A stretch of 64,000 bases of DNA from Methylobacterium tardum (GCF_023546765.1 NZ_CP097484.1:2140001-2204000); one strand, 5' to 3'; shown: positions 37,915 to 46,953, counted from the first letter of the stretch. Translations and numbers: made by a program. Notes: generated by a model from the letters alone, not told the origin.

Positions 37915-38391
37915 TTGGTCGATCGGTTCACCCCAGAAACCCGCAGCCGGATGATGAGTGCCATCCGCGGGCGCGACACCAAGCCCGAACTCGTGGTGCG
38001 GAAGATCCTTCGCGAACTCGGGGTCGGTTACCGCCTGCACAGGAAGGATCTGCCGGGAAAGCCGGACATCAGCATGAGCGGGAGGCGGAAGATCATCGAG
38101 GTGCGGGGATGCTTCTGGCATCGTCACCCCGGCTGCCGTTTCGCCTACGAGCCGAAGAGCCGCCAGGAGTTCTGGACCCGCAAATTCGCCTCGAACGTCG
38201 AACGGGATGAGCGCAACGATCGTGCGCTTCGGGACCGTGGATGGCAGGTCTTAACCATCTGGGAGTGCGAGACGGCGCAAGGTACAAGCCTGCAAGAGCG
38301 GGTCGCCGAATTCGTCGGCGCTGGAGAGCACGGTGCACCGAGTAAAGGGCGGGATCATTCGCGAAAAGCTGACGAGACTCCGGCGGGGTGA
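37915..38391 (+). CDS. vsr: Very short patch repair (Vsr) endonuclease
   Basis: 158 residues. Nicks T:G mismatches left by deamination of 5-methylcytosine, protecting sites methylated by a partner cytosine methyltransferase. Signatures: RFTPETRSRMMSAIRGRDTK, ELGVGYRLHRKDLPGKPDIS (catalytic Asp), IIEVRGCFWHRHPGC (zinc/metal and catalytic His cluster) and NVERDERNDRALRDRGWQVL. TTG start at 37915 with GGGAGG eight bases upstream. Its 3' end overlaps the methyltransferase start by 59 bases, so the pair is one unit. Confidence 0.92.
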   Translation: MVDRFTPETRSRMMSAIRGRDTKPELVVRKILRELGVGYRLHRKDLPGKPDISMSGRRKIIEVRGCFWHRHPGCRFAYEPKSRQEFWTRKFASNVERDERNDRALRDRGWQVLTIWECETAQGTSLQERVAEFVGAGEHGAPSKGRDHSRKADETPAG

Positions 38392-39843
38392 GCCGCCGCG
38401 CGTGCTCGATCTCTTCGCCGGGTGTGGCGGCATCTCGCTCGGTTTTCAGGCCGCAGGATTTCGCATCGACGCTGCCGTCGAGATCGACCCGATCGCGGCG
38501 CGGACGCATGCGCTGAACTTCCACGGGCACGAGCCGCCCGAAGTTCTCGCCCAGCACGCGCGCAGTCGCGACATCACCAGCGTCGAGCCCGGCGAGGTAA
38601 CCGCCGATCTGGGACTCGGAGATCCGGAGCGGGCCTTCGATGTGCTCGTGGGGGTCCCCCATGCCAAGCTTACGCCCGGGTCGGGCGCGCCAAGCTGCGC
38701 GAGGTGGCAGACCATCCGTCTGCCTACAAGGTTGATCCGCGCGGCAACCTGTACCTGCGTTACCTGCACTACATCCGGGTGACGAAGCCGCTCGCCCTGC
38801 TGATCGAGAACGTACCCGACTCGCTCAACTACGGCGGTCACAACGTCATGGGTGAGATTGCCGAGCTTCTGGAGAAGGATCTCGGGTACAGGGCACGCTA
38901 CAGCCTGATCAATTCGGCCTTCCATGGTGTCCCGCAGATGCGGGATCGGGTCTACCTGCTCGCCGTGCATGAGGAAGTCGATCATGAGATCCACTTCCCG
39001 CGCGCGATCAAGCACATGGTGCTGCCATCAGGGTACGGTGGGACACGTTCCGTGGCTCTGAAGTTCGTGGACCTCTTCGGTAGCGATGCCTTTGAGGAAG
39101 CGGACCATGGAACGCCGGACCTTCCGGGGCCGGTCACGGCCAAAGAGGCAATCGGCGATCTCAGCCCGATCACCCTGCACCTGGAGGGCAAGCTCAAGAA
39201 GGGTGCCCAGCGCTTCCAGGTACCCACCGCCTATCCCCGACAGCTAGGAGCGATCTCGGCTTACGCCAAGACGATGAGGACATGGGCAGGGTTCGAGGCC
39301 CCCGAGGACGGGTTACGGGATCATGTCATCCGGTATCTTCCAAGGGACACGGACATCTTCCGGGCCATGCCCAACGGTGCCGAGTACCCGGCGGCCCATG
39401 CGACCGCCGTCCGGCTGTACGAGGAGCATATCCAGAACCGTGAGCAGCGCGGCGGCAGGCGTCTCACGGCAGGCGAGAAGACGATGATCTTCCGGACCAT
39501 GGTCCCCCCGTACCCGGTAGGCAGCTTCCCGAACCGCTGGTGGAAGCTCAAGTCGGACTTCCCGGTCAGGACGCTGATGGCGCACATCGGCAAGGACACC
39601 TACTCGCACATCCACTACGATGGTGCGCAGGCGCGCGTCATCAGCGTTCGAGAGGCGGCCCGGCTCCAGAGCTTCCCGGACGGCTTCACCTTCTGTGGCA
39701 CCATGAACCCGGCGTACCGTCAGATCGGGAATGCCGTTCCGCCCCTGATGGCGAAGCGCCTCGCCGAGACGATCATGGACAGCCTGCGCCGCGCCTGTGC
39801 CCGACCAGCAGTAACACGCCGTGTGCCGGTTGCGGCCGAGTAG
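38333..39843 (+). pseudogene. DNA (cytosine-5) methyltransferase, broken at the catalytic motif
   Basis: C5-MTase with motif I (RVLDLFAGCGGISLGFQAAG) in the first frame, and motif IV (GGPPCQAYARVG, catalytic Cys), motif VI (LLIENVPDSLNYGG), motif VIII (VPQMRDRVYLLA), a target-recognition region and motifs IX/X (YRQIGNAVPPLMAKRLAE) in the second frame. The switch is at the G run near 38650-38655: five Gs where six would give VLVGGPPCQ. As written the product stops before the active Cys. GTG start at 38333. About 503 residues if repaired. An active nuclease next to a dead methylase would be lethal, so error or reversible slippage is plausible. Confidence 0.85.
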
Positions 39844-41004
39844 CTACTCGTCCTCTTCATCGTCATCCTCGTCCGGCACTTCGATCGCGACGGCTTCCGA
39901 CCACGTCCCGAACTGCACCGGGCTGATGGTGTAGCTGTCGGGGACGATGCCGACGCCCAGACCGGAGGTGGCTGCAACGATCTGTGCGGCCACGGCGCGG
40001 ATGTCACGGCAGATCCTAAGCGAGGCAGTGCCGTCCTGGAGTTCGGACAGGCGGTAGAGATCCGTTCGGGGTGCCTCTGCCTCCGCTGCCCACTCGATCT
40101 CCGCCTGGGAGATGTGGAAGTTCCGTTCGAAGGGTCCGGCTGTGGACTTGACCTCGATCCGGACTCTGGTCCCGTCGTTCTCCTCGACGACAAAATCCCA
40201 GGGGCTGATCGCGTTCGTCTCGGCGGTCCAGACCGCAGACCGGAGATGCCCGGCTTCAACCTCCGCCTGGAGCCAGTCGTTCAACAGCAGTTCGCCGTTC
40301 CGGCCCGTGACCTCGGCATTCCTTCTGGCGTTCTGCAACGCCTTTGCCGACATCCGGCGCGCGGAGCCGGAGTTGCGCAGCCTGCGGACGGCCGACGAGG
40401 AGCCGAGCGCGGCGTCCTCAAGTACCTCATCCAACGTGCTGTCAAGAACTTCGCGGATCGGATGCGTCGGCGACGCCTCGCGCTCGATGATCCGCGCGAG
40501 CAGGTCACGGGTGATCACCCCCATCGCCTTGTTGTTGATGGCTTCCAGAACGGCCGTGCGCAAACCGAGATCGCCGGGCTCTGCCTGACTCAGCAGAACC
40601 AGAGTGACGGCGGTCGGAAACGCGTCGCCATCGAAGGCAAGAACACCGACATCGTCTGCCGCCAGGGCATGATAACGGTTGGGATCCTCATCCGGGTCAC
40701 GAACAAACTCCCCGTTGAGACGCCAATTCTTCTGTTTCTGTGTCTTGGGCAGGACACTTCGAGACACGATCTGGGGTATCCGGCGTTCACCGGGTCCGTA
40801 GATCGTGAGCGGCAGATGGAATGGCTTGGGAGCGCCGACTTCGCCGTTATTCGCTGCGATCTCGGGCGCAGATGGAAATAGCACGTCGATAAAGACACGC
40901 CTTGTCAGATTGAGTGATTTCTGGTTGCCTGCGTTCTGAATGCGATATTGATACTCGAAGAAGGTAAGATCTGATCGGCGCAGGCGTTTGATGACATACT
41001 TCAA
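39844..41004 (-). CDS. Putative restriction endonuclease with PD-(D/E)XK/DUF3883-like core
   Basis: 386 residues, convergent with the methyltransferase (stops abut at 39843/39844). The C-terminal domain (about 245-330) has GRNGELLLNDWLQAEVEAGH, SPWDFVVEENDGTRVRIEVK and ST, i.e. the D-x(n)-ExK nuclease signature seen in DUF3883 and type II restriction proteins. The N-terminal part (FPSAPEIAANNGEVGAPKPF ...) is unassigned. Its position beside Vsr and a C5 methylase makes it the likely cognate nuclease. The tail is highly acidic (DEDDDEEDE). Confidence 0.75.
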   Translation of the reverse strand: MKYVIKRLRRSDLTFFEYQYRIQNAGNQKSLNLTRRVFIDVLFPSAPEIAANNGEVGAPKPFHLPLTIYGPGERRIPQIVSRSVLPKTQKQKNWRLNGEFVRDPDEDPNRYHALAADDVGVLAFDGDAFPTAVTLVLLSQAEPGDLGLRTAVLEAINNKAMGVITRDLLARIIEREASPTHPIREVLDSTLDEVLEDAALGSSSAVRRLRNSGSARRMSAKALQNARRNAEVTGRNGELLLNDWLQAEVEAGHLRSAVWTAETNAISPWDFVVEENDGTRVRIEVKSTAGPFERNFHISQAEIEWAAEAEAPRTDLYRLSELQDGTASLRICRDIRAVAAQIVAATSGLGVGIVPDSYTISPVQFGTWSEAVAIEVPDEDDDEEDE

Positions 41005-41345
41005 CTGTAGCTTCTCCCTGCGGGTAGATGGCTCGGAGCGTCATACGACCGGCCCGAACCCGTCGATAGCGATGATCCCAAGGCGATGCAGTCACGTGTT
41101 TGCAAGCCTGACAGCCTGACGTTGGGCCCCGTTCCCGTCGCGGTCACCTCGAAATCACGCGGGTTGAATCCAGGTGACCAACCTGGGTCGTGCGCGGACT
41201 ACGCCCAACCATCAAAGTCAACGAGCGTTCCTGCTGGCAGTGTCATGATCCAGGCGAAGTTCGTACGGTTCGTCATTTCGTTGGGCAGGGAACGGCCGTG
41301 TGCGCTCGGGCTTGTCGCATCACTGGTTTAGCATGAGCATTGAGA
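41005..41345. other. Intergenic region
   Basis: No supported gene; the plus-strand ORF across 41086-41331 has no motif and odd composition. It should hold the promoter of the nuclease (leftward) and of the HEAGH protein (rightward). Confidence 0.4.
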
Positions 41346-41931
41346 ATGCTGGGGCGACCGAAGATAGCAAATCAACGAACAAGCTTCCATGAAGCGGGCC
41401 ACGTTTACGCCAGTTGGTTCGTGGGCCTCGAAATTTATAAGGTGCAGGTTCGAACGTTCATCGCGGGCCGGAGGGGAATTCTATATCAAAACACGAGCAG
41501 GCAAAATCGAACGATCTGCACTCGGTCTGTCGGAAGTAAGATATAGCTTATTCGATTCCCGCTATAAATCGGTCAGAGAGTGCTACGACTTTTCCAAGGA
41601 ACTAAACGCAAAGAGAATATTCATCGCTGCTGCTGGCCCATTGGCGGAAGAGCATTTTGGAGGTACGCCTCTTACAATACTAATGCGGCAGAATATTGGG
41701 GATGACGCAAAAAATATCAAAACTCATACCCGCCTCGCGAGATTCACCATCAAACAACAAGACGCACTTTTTGAGCAAACCAAGCAGTTGATCCACAGTC
41801 CGCCTGGATGGCGGTGTATCAGCCGGTTGGCCCATCTGCTTGAGCGTCGAGGTAATATTCCTGGCGATGAAGCAGCTGCCATATGTCGGGCTTATCACGG
41901 AGCGAGCCCCCGGCAATTCCATATTCCATAG
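41346..41931 (+). pseudogene. Small HEAGH zinc-metallopeptidase (M41-like), frame-broken
   Basis: The first frame has TSFHEAGHVYASWFVGLEIY, the HExxH zinc motif in the form typical of FtsH-type M41 peptidases. The second frame, from about 41470, continues RAGKIERSALGLSEVRYSLF and IFIAAAGPLAEEHFGG, which corresponds to the AG-xAEE region of M41. The break is in GGAGGGG (+1 or -2). No AAA+ domain is present, so this is a stand-alone peptidase-like protein of about 195 residues. GC is lower than the surroundings. Confidence 0.65.
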
Positions 41932-42239
41932 CGGCATCAGTGCCATCGGAGGCGGATCGCCATCTCCTGCTCAGGGGTGACCGGGGTCATATAGATTGAT
42001 GCTTGTCTCGATCAGGTTGCCACAGTGGTGATCTCATCAAGCACCTCTGACAGAGGATGTTGCCGCTCTCATTCCACCGCGAAGGCCGCCAATCCGGAAG
42101 CTCTCGCTCTGATTGATGCCTAAGTCTGGCTCCGGGCCGATGTCTAAGCCAAACTTAGAGGTAGGTCGTTGACTCGCCCAAAACCTTTAGCTAACAGTCG
42201 TGGAATGGCGCTCAGCCGGGACGGTGCGAGGAGGTCGGG

Positions 42240-43151
42240 ATGGATCGGTCGATGGAAAACGTCATGGTGGTCGCGACCACACAGCCGCCAAGGGACGCGA
42301 TCAAGCAATTGAATTTGTGGAGAAAAGAGTCAAAAGAACTGATCGAGGAAGCAACCGTGACGATTAAGGCCGAACAGACCTTCCAGGCAGGCATCGGCTC
42401 GGTGATCGCTAAGTTGGAAGGTATTATGATGGGTGCGCCGGGCATCCCGATCCCGGAGAAAGGCGGACACTTGGCTCCTGAACAGGGCGACGAGGATGTC
42501 GAGGACCAGGGAGCCGCCCCTCAGTTTGAAATCCCAGAATTCTCGTGGGGCAATTCGATCGAGGGCAAGATCTTGGAGGCGCTCGGCGATGGTCCCAAGA
42601 CCATACGTGAGACGATGGCCGCCGTTGTTGCCAAGGGAGCCGATACCAACTGGCACGGCGTCTACAACGTCATGTTGACCGGCCGTCAGAGCCTCGTCCG
42701 CCAGGGACTGATCCTCTTCGACAACAGCATCAAGCCGGGCCGGGCGCGTCTCAACCCGGACTACGTTCCTCCCGCTCAGCCGTATGATGACTTCGTCGGT
42801 CGTATCCACGAACTCGATGACACCCTTGAGCCGAAGCACAAGCCCGTCGCCGAGTTGTTCGCCGAGGGTCTGAAGCTCCACACCATCGAGATCCGCAAGA
42901 ACAACGGCGGCAAGCGGCTGCATGCCAATCGGACCTGGAACTTGGTCAGGGACAAGGGGCTTATCGGCGCCATCGAGACGATTGTTACCGGCCCGGAGAC
43001 CCTCGGTTACTCGACGATGATCAAGATCGGCCGTGCTGACCTGCTTGCAGAGAAGATCGTTATCGACCACCCCCACCTATTCTCAGATGTCGCTGTAGAG
43101 GCTGCGCAACGGCGATGGAAGAAGATGTTTCCGGACGAAGACTCCGAGTGA
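42240..43151 (+). CDS. Hypothetical protein of 303 residues
   Basis: GAGGAGG six bases before the ATG is one of the best ribosome-binding sites in the window. The N-terminal 60 residues are helical, followed by an acidic linker, then a region with winged-helix character (GNSIEGKILEALGDGPKTIR, YNVMLTGRQSLVRQGLILFD) and a basic C-terminal half (IRKNNGGKRLHANRTWNLVR). No family recognised; DNA binding is possible. A strong terminator follows, so it is a single-gene transcript. Confidence 0.6.
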   Translation: MDRSMENVMVVATTQPPRDAIKQLNLWRKESKELIEEATVTIKAEQTFQAGIGSVIAKLEGIMMGAPGIPIPEKGGHLAPEQGDEDVEDQGAAPQFEIPEFSWGNSIEGKILEALGDGPKTIRETMAAVVAKGADTNWHGVYNVMLTGRQSLVRQGLILFDNSIKPGRARLNPDYVPPAQPYDDFVGRIHELDDTLEPKHKPVAELFAEGLKLHTIEIRKNNGGKRLHANRTWNLVRDKGLIGAIETIVTGPETLGYSTMIKIGRADLLAEKIVIDHPHLFSDVAVEAAQRRWKKMFPDEDSE

Positions 43152-43171
43152 GGGTCAGGCGTTTTCGTACA

Positions 43172-43199
43172 GGGCGGTCCTTCGGGATCGCCCTTTTTT
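43172..43199 (+). terminator. Rho-independent terminator
   Basis: GGGCGGTCC-TTCG-GGATCGCCC followed by six Ts, 20 bases after the stop of the 303-residue gene. UUCG-type tetraloop and a 9-bp stem with one mismatch. Confidence 0.85.
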
Positions 43200-43303
43200 G
43201 TTGAAAGAACTATTAACGAATTTGTTCTGTCTTCTCCTGCGGATCGCCCCTGAAAATTCTCGGCGAAGTCATCCGGCACCTCACCCTACTGACCGAGGAT
43301 TGA

Positions 43304-44059
43304 CACGCCCTCAAGTTCGCCGGTCTCGTCATCGGCCGGGCGTCGTTGGCGAAGCTGGAGGCGATGGGCGTGGAGAGCGTGGCGGATCTGCGCGATCTCG
43401 ACCCGCGTCCGGTCAGGAAGGGGCTGACAGTCGTGGGCGAGCGGATCATCCACGAACTGCGGGGAACCACCTGCCTACCGCTCGACCTCGTACCCGCTCG
43501 ACGCAAAGGCTGCGCGGTTACGCGATCTTTCTCGTCGCGCATCACCGATCGAGCGACCTTGGAGGAGGCTGTAGCTGCCCATGCTACGCGCCTTGGTGAG
43601 AAGCTCCGGCGCGAGGGGCTCGGCACCAACCACGTGAGCGTCTTCTACCACACCAGTGAGCATGATCGGGACGATCCGCAACGCTCGGTCTCGACTACCG
43701 TCAGCCTGCCCGAGCACACGTCCGACACGCTGGCGCTGATCAAGGCAGCGCGCCTCGGGGTAGCCAAGACATGGCGCGAGGCGGGCGAACGGCCGTGGCG
43801 CTACAGCAAGGCTGGGATCGTGACGAACGATCTCGCGCCGCTGTCCCACAGTCCGCGCGCGCTGATCGGCGCACTGGACCGAGAGCGATCGGGGCCGCTG
43901 ATGGCGGCGATGGACGCCTGCAACGCCCGTTGGGGCCGTGGTGCTGTCGTGCCCGCCCGCGCGGGGCTCGTCGAAAAGCGTGACTGGAACACGAAATTCG
44001 AGATGCGCACGCCACACTACACGACCCGGATCACCGAACTCCCGGTGGCCCACGCGTGA
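43304..44059 (+). pseudogene. UmuC (Y-family polymerase) C-terminal remnant
   Basis: Encodes only the thumb end, little-finger and C-terminal parts of UmuC: LAKLEAMGVESVADLRDLDP, VVGERIIHELRGTTCLPLDL, RKGCAVTRSFSSRITD and GLVEKRDWNTKFEMRTPHYT, then TRITELP. The catalytic palm and fingers are absent, and an in-frame TGA at 43301-43303 precedes the fragment. No umuD is visible. A deletion remnant of an SOS mutagenesis operon often carried by mobile elements; the protein could still be made from the TTG at 43346 but would be inactive. Confidence 0.85.
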
Positions 44060-44073
44060 TCAAGGAGGACACC

Positions 44074-44190
44074 ATGGCCGAGGACAAAAAGGACCCGCCG
44101 AAGCAGACGCCGCCGCGTGACCCGCCGCCGACTGACACGGGTGGCGTGAGTGTCCGGGATGGAGATCCTAGAGCGCGAAAAACCCGATGA
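44074..44190 (+). CDS. Very small Pro/Lys-rich protein
   Basis: 38 residues (MAEDKKDPPKQTPPRDPPPT ...). AAGGAGG lies five to six bases before the ATG, a strong ribosome-binding site, directly after the UmuC remnant. Probably disordered. Function unknown. It overlaps the 3' end of the opposite membrane-protein gene by 23 bases. Confidence 0.5.
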   Translation: MAEDKKDPPKQTPPRDPPPTDTGGVSVRDGDPRARKTR

Positions 44191-44695
44191 TGGCGATCAG
44201 GAAGACGCCGACGCCAACCATGCCGAGGATCATGCCCGCGTTGAGCAGGCGGTGCTTGGCCTCGTTGCTGTTGATGCTGACGGCGATGCGGTTTGCATAG
44301 TGATGGACGAGGTAGGCCCGCATCCGGGCGAGCGAGGCGTCGTTCCCGTCGATCCGACCCTTCACCAGCCACATGTCTGGAGTGCTGCCGAGGTTGCCGT
44401 ACTGACGCCCGCGTAGAGCCGCGACCAGGACGACTGCGCCGATCACGAACGTGACGGCCGAGAGGGCGAAGGGGAGCGCCTTCGCGACGGCGTGGCCCTC
44501 GCGATAGATGCCCGCTGACGCCCCGACCAGCGCGACGGACAGGGTGACGTAGGCGGCGACCAAGGTCGTGGCCTTCTGCTCGATCGCCTTCTTGGTCTCC
44601 AGGAGTTCGGCAAGGCGGCGCTCCGCCTGGGAGAGAGCTTCCTTGGCCGTCTCACCGTGGACGGTCGCGTGCTCCAGGTCTTCCAGGGTCAGCAT
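44168..44695 (-). CDS. Hypothetical membrane protein, three helices
   Basis: 175 residues from the ATG encoding MLTLEDLEHATVHGETAKEA. An N-terminal helical/coiled region (about 1-45) is followed by hydrophobic segments ATTLVAAYVTLSVALVGASA, ALPFALSAVTFVIGAVVLVA and MILGMVGVGVFLIAIIGFFA. The layout (coiled-coil, two helices, cytosolic loop, one helix) recalls small SLATT-like membrane effectors, which is only a suggestion. The longer frame from TTG 44773 is rejected because its extra sequence is arginine-rich. Confidence 0.6.
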   Translation of the reverse strand: MLTLEDLEHATVHGETAKEALSQAERRLAELLETKKAIEQKATTLVAAYVTLSVALVGASAGIYREGHAVAKALPFALSAVTFVIGAVVLVAALRGRQYGNLGSTPDMWLVKGRIDGNDASLARMRAYLVHHYANRIAVSINSNEAKHRLLNAGMILGMVGVGVFLIAIIGFFAL

Positions 44696-44699
44696 GGCC

Positions 44700-45072
44700 C
44701 CTCGCTGTGCCGAGCGCGGCTCTCCGGTGTGACGTGTAGATCTACCACAACGGTGCCACAGACGAGGCGGCAATCCACGAGGGCTATCAGGCCCGCTGGG
44801 CTCACGTCAGCGACATGATTTCCAAGGTCAAGTTGCGTGACTGGATCAGTCAGAATGGTCGAGATGGCCATCTCACTGATGCGAGTACCCTGATGCAAAG
44901 AGCAGGCTTGTCCGCAATTCACCACCGAGCAGGGCACAGCCTCTAATTAATCATAAAACGGTACAGGGCGGCCAAGCTAATTGCGAAGGTTAAAAAATCG
45001 TGTACACATACTTTAGATTGTGTGTGGGCTGCCCTCTTCGGGTGGGTGCTCCGGATTGTTGGTGTGATTTCG
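44700..45072. other. Intergenic, AT-richer promoter region
   Basis: No supported gene. The last 130 bases are AT-rich (ATTAATCATAAAACGG, GGTTAAAAAATCG, ATACTTTAG) and probably carry the promoter of the thioesterase-methyltransferase fusion. Confidence 0.4.
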
Positions 45073-46461
45073 ATGCATGTCATCAACGAAGCGTTCAATA
45101 TTATTCCGAGCAACGAAGATATCGTTCTTCATGCTAAGAATTGCGACCCAAAACTCATAACAGAGCGACTGGGCGAATTGGTCCCACTGTTCCGCTTCGC
45201 CGAATGCAAGGTAGAAGAAGCTACTTCGGCGAGAGCCGTCCTAACCGCTCCTCTTCAAGACGGGGCGATGAACCAGAATGGAACTCATCAAGCATCTGTA
45301 TTCTACTTGATGGCGGATTATGCTCTCGGTGTCGCTATGTTCGCGGCAGTGCCGGGCATCTATACGGTGGGCGTGCATGATCGCTGCAACGCACTGCCGG
45401 TACAGATGTGGCTCCGAAATGGTCGTGTGACTCATTTAGCTCCTGGTACAGGGGCCATCCGAGCAGTTGCTGAATTGGATCAGCCTACTGTCGAGGACAT
45501 GAGGAAAAGTCTGGCGTCGAAGGGGCGCTGCGTAGTGAAAGGTGAAGTCAAGATCTTTCAATCCGATCGGCTAGTCGCTCTCTGCGAGCATGAGATTGGG
45601 ATGTACGCCGACCTTCCGCGGGCGACCCATGAAAAGGCATCGGCAGGCCAGATCGAAAAAATGAAGCTTTCGGCGTTGATGATTGCCGGTCTACGGGGCG
45701 ACAGCCTTTCGGACGTTCTTGCCGGTGAGCAAGGCATCGCGATTGGAAAACGTATGTCGAATGCTACGCCGCAGCTTCCCTCGTTGGTTCGTGCCCGGAC
45801 AAAATACGCGCGCGATACCTTGAAGGCCGAGAAGTTCGATCAGGTTCTCGTCCTTGGAGCGGGACTTGATACGAAACCCGTCGAGTTGGCAGACAGCGGA
45901 GAAAGATGGTTTCTGGCCGACTTGCCGGAAATGCTGATGGAGCGCGATGCACGGCTCCAGGGTATGGATACAGGTCGTGCCGAGATCGTCCCGGTGCCTC
46001 TCGATTTCCGAATGGCTGACTGGCCGAGTGAATTGCTCGCAGCCGGGTTTGATCCTCATCGACGCACATTTGTACTTCTCGAAGGTGTTTCGATGTACCT
46101 TGCCAAGAAGGATCTATGCGACACCTTGAAGAAACTGGCTCTCCTATGCAAGCATTCGGACAGCCGTCTATGGATCGATCATGTGACAGATACTTTGTTT
46201 GGTATGGATGACCCGGAAGTAACCGCTTTCCTCTCATCCATGTCGCGTCTCGGCGAACCTTTCATCACGGGCTTCGATGATTTCACGAAACTTGGAATGA
46301 TGCATGGCTGGGAACTCGCCGCTTCCGTAAGTGCGGCCGAGGTCGCGGGGCGGAAATGCAATGTCCATAATCAATACCGTTTTTCAGTTCTGAAACGCGG
46401 TCAAGCTCACTTGGAAGTCGCCGATACCGCGGCTGAGATTGAGTTGTATGCTGCTGAATGA
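45073..46461 (+). CDS. Hotdog thioesterase-like domain fused to an LCMT-type methyltransferase
   Basis: 462 residues from ATG 45073; a GTG at 45022 would add 17 hydrophobic residues. Residues about 20-185 look like a DUF4442/YiiD-C hotdog fold (LGELVPLFRFAECKVEEATS, GTHQASVFYLMADYALGVAM). Residues about 215-430 are a leucine-carboxyl-methyltransferase/PPM-type SAM methyltransferase (LVRARTKYARDTLKAEKFDQ, VLVLGAGLDTKPVEL for SAM binding, LADLPEMLMERDARL, FVLLEGVSMYLAKKDL). This pairing suggests acting on an acyl or carboxyl substrate, possibly a carrier-bound one. Codon use is less GC-biased than the backbone. Confidence 0.7.
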   Translation: MHVINEAFNIIPSNEDIVLHAKNCDPKLITERLGELVPLFRFAECKVEEATSARAVLTAPLQDGAMNQNGTHQASVFYLMADYALGVAMFAAVPGIYTVGVHDRCNALPVQMWLRNGRVTHLAPGTGAIRAVAELDQPTVEDMRKSLASKGRCVVKGEVKIFQSDRLVALCEHEIGMYADLPRATHEKASAGQIEKMKLSALMIAGLRGDSLSDVLAGEQGIAIGKRMSNATPQLPSLVRARTKYARDTLKAEKFDQVLVLGAGLDTKPVELADSGERWFLADLPEMLMERDARLQGMDTGRAEIVPVPLDFRMADWPSELLAAGFDPHRRTFVLLEGVSMYLAKKDLCDTLKKLALLCKHSDSRLWIDHVTDTLFGMDDPEVTAFLSSMSRLGEPFITGFDDFTKLGMMHGWELAASVSAAEVAGRKCNVHNQYRFSVLKRGQAHLEVADTAAEIELYAAE

Positions 46462-46523
46462 TGTTAGGAGCATAGGCTGCTGACCCGGTTGTTCAGGGTG
46501 ATCCCGACGACTACAGCCACCTG

Positions 46524-46715
46524 ATGCACGACAAGCTCGCCGCTCTTCTCGACCGCCTCAAAGCCCACCAGCGCGATCTCATCCTCGCGATGGCTGGGCA
46601 CGACGGGATGCCCGCCGGTAGCGCCCTGCGTCAGGTTGCCGAGCTTGAGAACGTGATCGCCGCCGTCGAGGCCGTGGCGGATGAAGAGGCCACTCGCGAG
46701 CGGAAGTCTGGCTGA
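46524..46715 (+). CDS. Small helical hypothetical protein
   Basis: 63 residues (MHDKLAALLDRLKAHQRDLI ... AELENVIAAVEAVADEEATR), entirely helical and amphipathic. No family recognised; follows the fusion gene by 60 bases. Confidence 0.45.
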   Translation: MHDKLAALLDRLKAHQRDLILAMAGHDGMPAGSALRQVAELENVIAAVEAVADEEATRERKSG

Positions 46716-46752
46716 CGGCGGCAGACCTCGACCTGGGTGCCCTCCGAGACGC

Positions 46753-46953
46753 TCACTCCCACACGGCGTCATCACGTTGCGGGACCCGTCTGGGTGGCGT
46801 CTCAATGCGGACCTGAGCCATGGTGCGCAGCACCAGTTCCTCAAGGCTCACGCCCTTGTCCATGGCCTCTTCGAGCGCCCGAGAGATCTCCTCCGGCTCC
46901 ATCGCCCCGATGACGGCCTGGGCGTCCTGCAACCTTAACTGCGGGCTGGTCAT
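46753..46953 (-). CDS. Small helical hypothetical protein
   Basis: 66 residues from ATG 46953 (MTSPQLRLQDAQAVIGAMEP, then EEISRALEEAMDKGVSLEEL). The longer upstream frame is poor. No family recognised. Confidence 0.45.
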   Translation of the reverse strand: MTSPQLRLQDAQAVIGAMEPEEISRALEEAMDKGVSLEELVLRTMAQVRIETPPRRVPQRDDAVWE

